A stretch of DNA of 64,000 nucleotides from Piscicola geometra. Lineage: Eukaryota > Annelida > Clitellata > Hirudinida > Piscicolidae. Of this stretch, positions 14,455-26,400 are shown in pieces. The notes beneath the pieces were generated by a model, which did not search any database, had not been told where the DNA came from, and worked only from the letters and a program-made list of their open reading frames with translations. Both the position numbers and the translations under genes were made by a program. Position 1 is the first letter of the stretch. Every line of letters begins with the position of its first letter. The stretch covers positions 3,823,590 to 3,887,589 of the forward strand of contig OX030967.1 of the NCBI GenBank assembly GCA_943735955.1, in the 5' to 3' direction.

Positions 14455-17400
14455 TCAAGATAGAATCAGCGACTTCAGCTGCGTCATTAGGTGCAGGAAG
14501 TCGCCATCTTGTTGCAGATTGTACGTGTGTTTGAGGAATTGCAGATCCCTGTACAGGAAGATTATGTCGGAGATGCTATTGCTCCAGAATGAAGTGTTGT
14601 TGTTGTTGTTGCCGTTGTTGCAGTTGTTGTCTTTGTTGAGGTTTTGTTGTTGAAAGAGGTCGCATAGGTCGTCTTCTGGAACTGGGCATGCATGGAGGGG
14701 AAGTGGAGTAGATGGATGGTTGTGGAAGAATGGTTGTGGTAGGGGGTTGTGGTAGGGTGTTTGTGGAAGGGTGGTTGTGGAAGTGTGGTTGTGAAAGGGT
14801 GGATGTGGTAGGGTGGTTGTGGTAGGGGGGTCGTGGAAGGGGAGTTGGAATGATGGAGAGGTTTAAGTGGTGGTGGAGTTTTTAGAATTGAAAATAATTC
14901 AAAAAATATTAGAATATTCAAATCCAATTGTAAAGCATCAAAACTACTACTATGAGCACCTGGATTGTCGTTGCTTTCCAACAATTGTTGTTGTTGTTGT
15001 TGTGGATCATTACTTAACCTAAAGGCAACCTTTGTATAATGATTTATACAAATTGGATTATGAATATTATTTACGATTTCGCAAATTGATATTTTTTAAT
15101 GTATTGATCATTAAAAAAAGAAAAGCCCTAAAATGTTAGCAAATTACCTCTACAAATCACTAAAACCCGAAAATAACCCCATAATTAGTAAAAACAATAA
15201 GCCTAATTTATCCCTTAAGAACCACTAAACCCCAAATGACTACACCTCCACCCCCCCCTAAAAAAAATTGGCCAACCCCCTCCTCCCTTTTCAAAATGCA
15301 TCAAAATCCCGGTTCAAACACCTTATCTCTCAGGACAGAAGTTTCAGAGACAAGTTCTTGCAGTTGCTGTACCTGGGTGATAACAAAACCAACAATTATT
15401 AAATAAGCAAATATAACTAATAATGTGAACAAACAAATAGTATAAAAAATTATCATAATAGTACTAAAATAAAGAAAAATAATATTAATAGGCATAAAAA
15501 TACTAATAAAAAGAATTAAAATAATAATATAACTACACCTTGAACTCTCCCAGCATCAGTTCGTCTGCCCCCTCTAACATTGCCCTGTGATGGTTTGGTG
15601 ATGGTGGTGGTGGGGAGGGGGTAGTGTGATGGTTTGGTGGTGGTGGTGGAGAGGGGGTAGTGTGATGGTTTGGTGGTGGTGGTGGAGAGGGGGTAGTGTG
15701 ATGGTTTGGTGATGGTGGTGGAGAGGGGGTAGTGTGATGGTTTGGTGGTGGTGGTGGAGAGGGGGTAGTGTGAGGGTTTGGTGATGGTGGTGGAGAAGGG
15801 GTAGTGTGATGGTTTGGTGATGGTGGTGGAGAGGGGGTAGTGTGATGGTTTGGTGATGGTGGTGGAGAGGGGGTAGTGTGATGGTTTGGTGGTGGTGGTG
15901 GTGGGGAGGGGGTAGTGTGATGGTTTGGTGATGGTGGTGGAGAGGGGGTAGTGTGATGGTTTGGTGGTGGTGGTGGAGAGGGGGTAGTGTGATGGTTTGG
16001 TGATGGTGGTGGAAAGGGGGTAGTGTGATGGTTTGGTGATGGTGGTGGAGAGGGGGTAGTGTGATGGTTTGGTGATGGTGGTGGAGAGGGGGTAGTGTGA
16101 TGGTTTGGTGGTGGTGGTGGTGGGGAGGGGGTAGTGTGATGGTTTGGTGGTGGTGGTGGAGAGGGGGTAGTGTGATGGTTTGGTGGTGGTGGTGGTGGGG
16201 AGGGGGTAGTGTGATGGTTTGGTGGTGGTGGTGGTGGGGAGGGAGTAGTGTGATGGTTTGGTGGTGGTGGTGGTGGGGAGGGGGTAGTGTGATGGTTTGG
16301 TGGTGGTGGTGGTGGGGAGGGGGTAGTGTGATGGTTTGTTGTTGGTGGTGGTGGTGGGGAGGGAGTAGTGTGATGGTTTGTTGGTGGTGGTGGTGGGGAG
16401 GGAGTAGTGTGATGGTTTGGTGGTGGTGGTGGTGGGGAGGGAGTAGTGTGATGGTTTGGTGGTGGTGGTGGGGAGGGGGTAGTGTGATGGTTTGGTGGTG
16501 GTGGTGGTGAGAAGGGGGTAGTGTGATGGTTTGGTGATGGTGGTGGTAAGGAGGAGGTAGTGTGATGGTTTGGTGATGGTGGTGGTGGTGAGGAGGGGGT
16601 AGTGTGATGGTTTGTTGATGGTGGTGGTGGGGAGGGGGAAGTGTGATGGTTTGTTGATGGTGGTGGCGGGGAGAAGGTAGTGTGATGGTTTGGTGATAGT
16701 GGTGGTGGGGAGGGGGTAGTGTGATGGTTTGGTGATGGTGGTGGTGGGGAGGGAGTAGTGTGATGGTTTGGTGATGGTGGTGGTGGAGAGGGGGTAGTGT
16801 GATGGTTTGGTGGTGGTGGTGGTGGGGAGGAGGTAGTGTGATGGTTTGGTGATGGTGGTGGTGGGGAGGGGGGTAGTGTGATGGTGGTGGTGAGGAGGGG
16901 GTAGTGTGATGGTTTGGTGGTGGTGGTGGTGGGGAGGGGGTAGTGTGATGGTTTGGTGGTGGTGGTGGTGGGGAGGAGGTAGTGTGATGGTTTGGTGGTG
17001 GTGGTGGTGGGGAGGAGGCAGTGTGATGGTTTGGTGTGGTGGTGGTGGGGAGAAGGTAGTGTGATGGTTTGGTGGTGGTGGTGGTGGGGAGCGGGTAGTG
17101 TGATGCTTTGGTGATGGTGGTGGTGTGGAGGGGGTAGTGTGATGGTTTTGTGGTGGTGGTGGTGGGGAGGGGGTAGTGTGATGGTGGTGGTGAGGAGGGG
17201 GTAGTGTGATGGTTTGGTGGTGGTGGTGGTGGGGAGGGGGTAGTGTGATGGTTTGGTGATGGTCGTGGTGGGGAGGGGGTAGTGTGATGGTTTGGTGGTG
17301 GTGGTGGTGGGGAGGGGGTAGTGTGATGGTTTGGTAGTGGTGAGGAGGGGGTAGTGTGATGGTTTGGTGATGGTGGTGGTGGGGAGGGGGTAGTGTGATG

Positions 17401-20400
17401 GTTTGGTGATGGTGGTGGTGGGGAGGGGGGTAGTGTGATGGTTTGGTGGTGGTGGTGGTTGGGAGGGGGTAGTGTGATGGTTTGGTGGTGGTGGTGGTGG
17501 GGAGCGGGTAGTGTGATGGTTTGGTGATGGTGGTGGTGTGGAGGGGGTAGTGTGATGGTTTTGTGGTGGTGGTGGTGGGGAGGGAGTAGTGTGATGGTTT
17601 GGTGGTGGTGGTGGGGAGGGGGGTAGTGTGATGGTTTGGTGGTGGTGGTGGTGAGGAGGGGGTAGTGTGATGGTTTGTTGATGGTGGTGGTGGGGAGGGG
17701 GGTAGTGTGATGGTGGTGGTGAGGAGGGGGGTAGTGTGATGGTTTGTTGATGGTGGTGGTGGGGAGGGGGAAGTGTGATGGTTTGTTGATGGTGGTGGCG
17801 GGGAGAAGGTAGTGTGATGGTTTGGTGATGGTGGTGGTGGGGAGGGGGGTAGTGTGATGGTTTGGTGATGGTGGTGGTGGAGAGGGGGTAGTGTGATGGT
17901 TTGGTGGTGGTGGTGGTGGGGAGGGGGTAGTGTGATGGTTTGGTGATGGTGGTGGTGGGGAGGGGGTAGTGTGATGGTTTGGTGATGGTGGTGGTGGAGA
18001 GCGGGTAGTGTGATGGTTTGGTGATGGTGGTGGTGGGGAGGGGGTAGTGTGATGGTGGTGGTGGGGAGGGGGGTAGTGTGATGGTGGTGGTGAGGAGGGG
18101 GGTAGTGTGATGGTTTGGTGGTGGTGGTGGTGGGGAGGGGGTAGTGTGATGGTTTGGTGGTGGTGGTGGTGGGGAGGAGGTAGTGTGATGGTTTGGTGGT
18201 GGTGGTGGTGGGGAGGAGGTAGTGTGATGGTTTGGTGTGGTGGTGGTGGGGAGGAGGTAGTGTGATGGTTTGGTGGTGGTGGTGGTGGGGAGGGGGTAGT
18301 GTGATGGTTTGGTGATGGTCGTGATGGGGAGGGGGGTAGTGTGATGGTTTGGTGGTGGTGGTGGTGGGGAGGGGGTAGTGTGATGGTTTGGTGGTGGTGG
18401 TGGTGGGGAGGGGGTAGTGTGATGGTTTGGTAGTGGTGAGGAGGGGGTAGTGTGATGGTTTGGTGATGGTGGTGGTGGGGAGGGGGGTAGTGTGATGGTT
18501 TGGTGATGGTGGTGGTGGGGAGGGGGGTAGTGTGATGGTTTGGTGATGGTGGTGGTGGGGAGGGGGTAGTGTGATGGTTTGGTGGTGGTGGTGGTTGGGA
18601 GGGGGTAGTGTGATGGTTTGGTGGTGGTGGTGGTGGGGAGCGGGTAGTGTGATGGTTTGGTGATGGTGGTGGTGTGGAGGGGGTAGTGTGATGGTTTGGT
18701 GGTGGTGGTGGTGGGGAGGGGGTAGTGTGATGGTTTGGTAGTGGTGAGGAGGGGGTAGTGTGATGGTTTGGTGATGGTGGTGGTGGGGAGGGGGTAGTGT
18801 GATGGTTTGGTGATGGTGGTGGTGGGGAGGGGGGTAGTGTGATGGTTTGGTGGTGGTGGTGGTTGGGAGGGGGGTAGTGTGATGGTTTGGTGGTGGTGGT
18901 GGTGGGGAGCGGGTAGTGTGATGGTTTGGTGATGGTGGTGGTGTGGAAGGGGTAGTGTGATGGTTTTGTGGTGGTGGTGGTGGGGAGGGGCTAGTGTGAT
19001 GGTTTGTTGATGGTGGTGGCGGGGAGAAGGTAGTGTGATGGTTTGGTGATAGTGGTGGTGGGGAGGGGGTAGTGTGATGGTTTGGTGATGGTGGTGGTGG
19101 GGAGGGAGTAGTGTGATGGTTTGGTGATGGTGGTGGTGGAGAGGGGGTAGTGTGATGGTTTGGTGGTGGTGGTGGTGGGGAGGAGGTAGTGTGATGGTTT
19201 GGTGATGGTGGTGGTGGGGAGGGGGTAGTGTGATGGTGGTGGTGAGGAGGGGGTAGTGTGATGGTTTGGTGGTGGTGGTGGTGGGGAGGGGGTAGTGTGA
19301 TGGTTTGGTGGTGGTGGTGGTGGGGAGGAGGTAGTGTGATGGTTTGGTGGTGGTGGTGGTGGGGAGGAGGCAGTGTGATGGTTTGGTGTGGTGGTGGTGG
19401 GGAGAAGGTAGTGTGATGGTTTGGTGGTGGTGGTGGTGGGGAGCGGGTAGTGTGATGCTTTGGTGATGGTGGTGGTGTGGAGGGGGTAGTGTGATGGTTT
19501 TGGGGTGGTGGTGGTGGGGAGGGGGGTAGTGTGATGGTTTGGTGGTGGTGGTGGAGAGGGGGGTAGTGTGATGGTTTGGTGATGGTGGTGGTGGGGAGGG
19601 GGTAGTGTGATGGTTTGTTGATGGTGGTGGTGGGGAGGGGGAAGTGTGATGGTTTGTTGATGGTGGTGGCGGGGAGAAGGTAGTGTGATGGTTTGGTGAT
19701 GGTGGTGGTGGGGAGGGGGTAGTGTGATGGTTTGGTGATGGTGGTGGTGGAGAGGGGGTAGTGTGATGGTTTGGTGGTGGTGGTGGTGGGGAGGGGGTAG
19801 TGTGATGGTTTGGTGATGGTGGTGGTGGGGAGGGGGTAGTGTGATGGTTTGGTGATGGTGGTGGTGGAGAGCGGGTAGTGTGATGGTTTGGTGATGGTGG
19901 TGGTGGGGAGGGGGTAGTGTGATGGTGGTGGTGGGGAGGGGGGTAGTGTGATGGTGGTGGTGGGGAGGGGGTAGTGTGATGGTGGTGGTGAGGAGGGGAT
20001 AGTGTGATGGTTTGGTGGTGGTGGTGGTGGGGAGGGGGTAGTGTGATGGTTTGGTGGTGGTGGTGGTGGGGAGGAGGTAGTGTGATGGTTTGGTGGTGGT
20101 GGTGGTGGGGAGGAAGTAGTGTGATGGTTTGGTGTGGTGGTGGTGGGGAGGAGGTAGTGTGATGGTTTGGTGGTGGTGGTGGTGGGGAGGGGGTAGTGTG
20201 ATGGTTTGGTGATGGTCGTGATGGGGAGGGGGTAGTGTGATGGTTTGGTGGTGGTGGTGGTGGGGAGGGGGGTAGTGTGATGGTTTGGTGGTGGTGGTGG
20301 TGGGGAGGGGGGTAGTGTGATGGTTTGGTAGTGGTGAGGAGGGGGGTAGTGTGATGGTTTGGTGATGGTGGTGGTGGGGAAGGGGTAGTGTTATGGTTTG

Positions 20401-23400
20401 GTGATGGTGGTGGTGGGGAGGGGGTAGTGTGATGGTTTGGTGGTGGTGGTGGTTGGGAGGGGGTAGTGTGATGGTTTGGTGGTGGTGGTGGTGGGGAGCG
20501 GGTAGTGTGATGGTTTGGTGATGGTGGTGGTGTGGAGGGGGGTAGTGTGATGGTTTTGTGGTGGTGGTGGTGGGGAGGGGGTAGTGTGATGGTGGTGGTG
20601 AGGAGGGGGTAGTGTGATGGTTTGGTGGTGGTGGTGGTGGGGAGGGGGGTAGTGTGATGGTGGTGGTGAGGAGGGGGTAGTGTGATGGTTTGGTGGTGGT
20701 GGTGGTGGGGAGGGGGTAGTGTGATGGTTTGGTGATGGTCGTGATGGGGAGGGGGTAGTGTGATGGTTTGGTGGTGGTGGTGGTGGGGAGGGGGTAGTGT
20801 GATGGTTTGGTAGTGGTGAGGAGGGGGTAGTGTGATGGTTTGGTGATGGTGGTGGTGGGGAGGGGGTAGTGTGATGGTTTGGTGATGGTGGTGGTGGGGA
20901 GGGGGTAGTGTGATGGTTTGGTGGTGGTGGTGGTTGGGAGGGGGTAGTGTGATGGTTTGGTGGTGGTGGTGGTGGGGAGCGGGTAGTGTGATGGTTTGGT
21001 GATGGTGGTGGTGTGGAGGGGGTAGTGTGATGGTTTTGTGGTGGTGGTGGTGGGGAGGAGGTAGTGTGATGGTGGTGGTGAGGAGGGGGTAGTGTGATGG
21101 TTTGGTGGTGGTGGTGGTGGGGAGGGGGGTAGTGTGATGGTGGTGGTGAGGAGGGGGTAGTGTGATGGTTTGGTGGTGGTGGTGGTGGGGAGGGGGTAGT
21201 GTGATGGTTTGGTGATGGTCGTGGTGGGGAGGGGGGTAGTGTGATGGTTTGGTGGTGGTGGTGGTGGGGAGGGGGTAGTGTGATGGTTTGGTAGTGGTGA
21301 GGAGGGGGTAGTGTGATGGTTTGGTGATGGTGGTGGTGGGGAGGGGATAGTGTGATGGTTTGGTGATGGTGGTGGTGGGGAGGGGGGTAGTGTGATGGTT
21401 TGGTGGTGGTGGTGGTTGGGAGGGGGTAGTGTGATGGTTTGGTGGTGGTGGTGGTGGGGAGCGGGTAGTGTGATGGTTTGGTGATGGTGGTGGTGTGGAG
21501 GGGGTAGTGTGATGGTTTTGTGGTGGTGGTGGTGGGGAGGGAGTAGTGTGATGGTTTGGTGGTGGTGGTGGGGAGGGGGGTAGTGTGATGGTTTGGTGGT
21601 GGTGGTGGTGAGGAGGGGGTAGTGTGATGGTTTGTTGATGGTGGTGGTGGGGAGGGGGTAGTGTGATGGTGGTGGTGAGGAGGGGGTAGTGTGATGGTTT
21701 GTTGATGGTGGTGGTGGGGAGGGGAAAGTGTGATGGTTTGTTGATGGTGGTGGCGGGGAGAAGGTAGTGTGATGGTTTGGTGATGGTAGTGGTGGGGAGG
21801 GGGGTAGTGTGATGGTTTGGTGATGGTGGTGGTGGAGAGGGGGTAGTGTGATGGTTTGGTGGTGGTGGTGGTGGGGAGGGGGTAGTGTGATGGTTTGGTG
21901 ATGGTGGTGGTGGGGAGGGGGTAGTGTGATGGTTTGGTGATGGTGGTGGTGGAGAGCGGGTAGTGTGATGGTTTGGTGATGGTGGTGGTGGGGAGGGGGT
22001 AGTGTGATGGTGGTGGTGGGGAGGGGGTAGTGTGATGGTGGTGGTGAGGAGGGGGTAGTTTGATGGTTTGGTGGTGGTGGTGGTGGGGAGGGGGTAGTGT
22101 GATGGTTTGGTGGTGGTGGTGGTGGGGAGGAGGTAGTGTGATGGTTTGGTGGTGGTGGTGGTGGGGAGGAGGTAGTGTGATGGTTTGGTGTGGTGGTGGT
22201 GGGGAGGAGGTAGTGTGATGGTTTGGTGGTGGTGGTGGTGGGGAGGGGGTAGTGTGATGGTTTGGTGATGGTCGTGATGGGGAGGGGGGTAGTGTGATGG
22301 TTTGGTGGTGGTGGTGGTGGGGAGGGGGTAGTGTGATGGTTTGGTGGTGGTGGTGGTGGGGAGGGGGTAGTGTGATGGTTTGGTAGTGGTGAGGAGGGGG
22401 TAGTGTGATGGTTTGGTGATGGTGGTGGTGGGGAGGGGGTAGTGTGATGGTTTGGTGATGGTGGTGGTGGGGAGGGGGTAGTGTGATGGTTTGGTGGTGG
22501 TGGTGGTTGGGAGGGGGTAGTGTGATGGTTTGGTGGTGGTGGTGGTGGGGAGCGGGTAGTGTGATGGTTTGGTGATGGTGGTGGTGTGGAGGGGGTAGTG
22601 TGATGGTTTTGTGGTGGTGGTGGTGGGGAGGGGGTAGTGTGATGGTGGTGGTGAGGAGGGGGTAGTGTGATGGTTTGGTGGTGGTGGTGGTGGGGAGGGG
22701 GTAGTGTGATGGTGGTGGTGAGGAGGGGGTAGTGTGATGGTTTGGTGGTGGTGGTGGTGGGGAGGGGGTAGTGTGATGGTTTGGTGATGGTCGTGATGGG
22801 AAGGGGGTAGTGTGATGGTTTGGTGGTGGTGGTGGTGGGGAGGGGGTAGTGTGATGGTTTGGTAGTGGTGAGGAGGGGGTAGTGTGATGGTTTGGTGATG
22901 GTGGTGGTGGGGAGGGGGTAGTGTGATGGTTTGGTGATGGTGGTGGTGGGGAGGGGGTAGTGTGATGGTTTGGTGGTGGTGGTGGTTGGGAGGGGGTAGT
23001 GTGATGGTTTGGTGGTGGTGGTGGTGGGGAGCGGGTAGTGTGATGGTTTGGTGATGGTGGTGGTGTGGAGGGGGGTAGTGTGATGGTTTTGTGGTGGTGG
23101 TGGTGGGGAGGGGGTAGTGTGATGGTTTGTTGATGGTGGTGGCGGGGAGGGAGTAGTGTGATGGTTTGGTGATGGTGGTGGTGGAGAGGGGGTAGTGTGA
23201 TGGTTTGGTGGTGGTGGTGGTGGGGAGGAGGTAGTGTGATGGTTTGGTGATGGTGGTGGTGGGGAGGGGGTAGTGTGATGGTGGTGGTGAGGAGGGGGTA
23301 GTGTGATGGTTTGGTGGTGGTGGTGGTGGGGAGGGGGTAGTGTGATGGTTTGGTGGTGGTGGTGGTGGGGAGGAGGTAGTGTGATGGTTTGGTGGTGGTG

Positions 23401-26400
23401 GTGGTGGGGAGGAGGCAGTGTGATGGTTTGGTGTGGTGGTGGTGGGGAGAAGGTAGTGTGATGGTTTGGTGGTGGTGGTGGTGGGGAGCGGGTAGTGTGA
23501 TGCTTTGGTGATGGTGGTGGTGTGGAGGGGGTAGTGTAATGGTTTTGTGGTGGTGGTGGTGGGGAGGGGGTAGTGTGATGGTGGTGGTGAGGAGGGGGGT
23601 AGTGTGATGGTTTGGTGGTGGTGGTGGTGGGGAGGGGGTAGTGTGATGGTTTGGTGATGGTCGTGGTGGGGAGGGGGTAGTGTGATGGTTTGGTGGTGGT
23701 GGTGGTGGGGAGGGGGTAGTGTGATGGTTTGGTAGTGGTGAGGAGGGGGTAGTGTGATGGTTTGGTGATGGTGGTGGTGGGGAGGGGGTAGTGTGATGGT
23801 TTGGTGATGGTGGTGGTGGGGAGGGGGTAGTGTGATGGTTTGGTGGTGGTGGTGGTGGGGAGGGGGTAGTGTGATGGTTTGGTAGTGGTGAGGAGGGGGG
23901 TAGTGTGATGGTTTGGTGATGGTGGTGGTGTGGAGGGGGTAGTGTGATGGTTTTGTGGTGGTGGTGGTGGGGAGGGAGTAGTGTGATGGTTTGGTGGTGG
24001 TGGTGGGGAGGGGGTAGTGTGATGGTTTGGTGGTGGTGGTGGTGAGGAGGGGGTAGTTTGATGGTTTGTTGATGGTGGTGGTGGGGAGGGGGGTAGTGTG
24101 ATGGTGGTGGTGAGGAGGGGGGTAGTGTGATGGTTTGTTGATGGTGGTGGTGGGGAGGGGGAAGTGTGATGGTTTGTTGATGGTGGTGGCGGGGAGAAGG
24201 TAGTGTGATGGTTTGGTGATGGTGGTGGTGGGGAGGGGGGTAGTGTGATGGTTTGGTGATGGTGGTGGTGGAGAGGGGGTAGTGTGATGGTTTGGTGGTG
24301 GTGGTGGTGGGGAGGGGGTAGTGTGATGGTTTGGTGATGGTGGTGGTGGGGAGGGGGTAGTGTGATGGTTTGGTGATGGTGGTGGTGGAGAGCGGGTAGT
24401 GTGATGGTTTGGTGATGGTGGTGGTGGGGAGGGGGTAGTGTGATGGTGGTGGTGGGGAGGGGGTAGTGTGATGGTGGTGGTGGGGAGGGGGGTAGTGTGA
24501 TGGTGGTGGTGAGGAGGGGGTAGTGTGATGGTTTGGTGGTGGTGGTGGTGGGGAGGGGGTAGTGTGATGGTTTGGTGGTGGTGGTGGTGGGGAGGAGGTA
24601 GTGTGATGGTTTGGTGGTGGTGGTGGTGGGGAGGAAGTAGTGTGATGGTTTGGTGTGGTGGTGGTGGGGAGGAGGTAGTGTGATGGTTTGGTGGTGGTGG
24701 TGGTGGGGAGGGGGTAGTGTGATGGTTTGGTGATGGTCGTGATGGGGAGGGGGTAGTGTGATGGTTTGGTGGTGGTGGTGGTGGGGAGGGGGGTAGTGTG
24801 ATGGTTTGGTGGTGGTGGTGGTGGGGAGGGGGTAGTGTGATGGTTTGGTAGTGGTGAGGAGGGGGTAGTGTGATGGTTTGGTGATGGTGGTGGTGGGGAG
24901 GGGGTAGTGTGATGGTTTGGTGATGGTGGTGGTGGGGAGGGGGTAGTGTGATGGTTTGGTGGTGGTGGTGGTTGGGAGGGGGTAGTGTGATGGTTTGGTG
25001 GTGGTGGTGGTGGGGAGCGGGTAGTGTGATGGTTTGGTGATGGTGGTGGTGTGGAGGGGGTAGTGTGATGGTTTGGTAGTGGTGAGGAGGGGGGTAGTGT
25101 GATGGTTTGGTGATGGTGGTGGTGGGGAGGGGGTAGTGTGATGGTTTGGTGATGGTGGTGGTGGGGAGGGGGTAGTGTGATGGTTTGGTGGTGGTGGTGG
25201 TTGGGAGGGGGTAGTGTGATGGTTTGGTGGTGGTGGTGGTGGGGAGCGGGTAGTGTGATGGTTTGGTGATGGTGGTGGTGTGGAGGGGGTAGTGTGATGG
25301 TTTTGTGGTGGTGGTGGTGGGGAGGGAGTAGTGTGATGGTTTGGTGGTGGTGGTGGGGAGGGGGGTAGTGTGATGGTTTGGTGGTGGTGGTGGTGAGGAG
25401 GGGGTAGTTTGATGGTTTGTTGATGGTGGTGGTGGGGAGGGGGTAGTGTGATGGTGGTGGTGAGGAGGGGGTAGTGTGATGGTTTGTTGATGGTGGTGGT
25501 GGGGAGGGGGAAGTGTGATGGTTTGTTGATGGTGGTGGCGGGGAGAAGGTAGTGTGATGGTTTGGTGATGGTGGTGGTGGGGAGGGGGGTAGTGTGATGG
25601 TTTGGTGATGGTGGTGGTGGAGAGGGGGGTAGTGTGATGGTTTGGTGGTGGTGGTGGTGGGGAGGGGGTAGTGTGATGGTTTGGTGATGGTGGTGGTGGG
25701 GAGGGGGTAGTGTGATGGTTTGGTGATGGTGGTGGTGGAGAGCGGGTAGTGTGATGGTTTGGTGATGGTGGTGGTGGGGAGGGGGTAGTGTGATGGTGGT
25801 GGTGGGGAGGGGGTAGTGTGATGGTGGTGGTGGGGAGGGGGTAGTGTGATGGTGGTGGTGAGGAGGGGGGTAGTGTGATGGTTTGGTGGTGGTGGTGGTG
25901 GGGAGGGGGTAGTGTGATGGTTTGGTGGTGGTGGTGGTGGGGAGGAGGTAGTGTGATGGTTTGGTGGTGGTGGTGGTGGGGAGGAAGTAGTGTGATGGTT
26001 TGGTGTGGTGGTGGTGGGGAGGAGGTAGTGTGATGGTTTGGTGGTGGTGGTGGTGGGGAGGGGGTAGTGTGATGGTTTGGTGATGGTCGTGATGGGGAGG
26101 GGGTAGTGTGATGGTTTGGTGGTGGTGGTGGTGAGGAGGGGGTAGTGTGATGGTTTGGTGGTGGTGGTGGTGGGGAGGGGGTAGTGTGATGGTTTGGTAG
26201 TGGTGAGGAGGGGGTAGTGTGATGGTTTGGTGATGGTGGTGGTGGGGAGGGGGTAGTGTGATGGTTTGGTGATGGTGGTGGTGGGGAGGGGGTAGTGTGA
26301 TGGTTTGGTGGTGGTGGTGGTTGGGAGGGGGTAGTGTGATGGTTTGGTGGTGGTGGTGGTGGGGAGCGGGTAGTGTGATGGTTTGGTGATGGTGGTGGTG

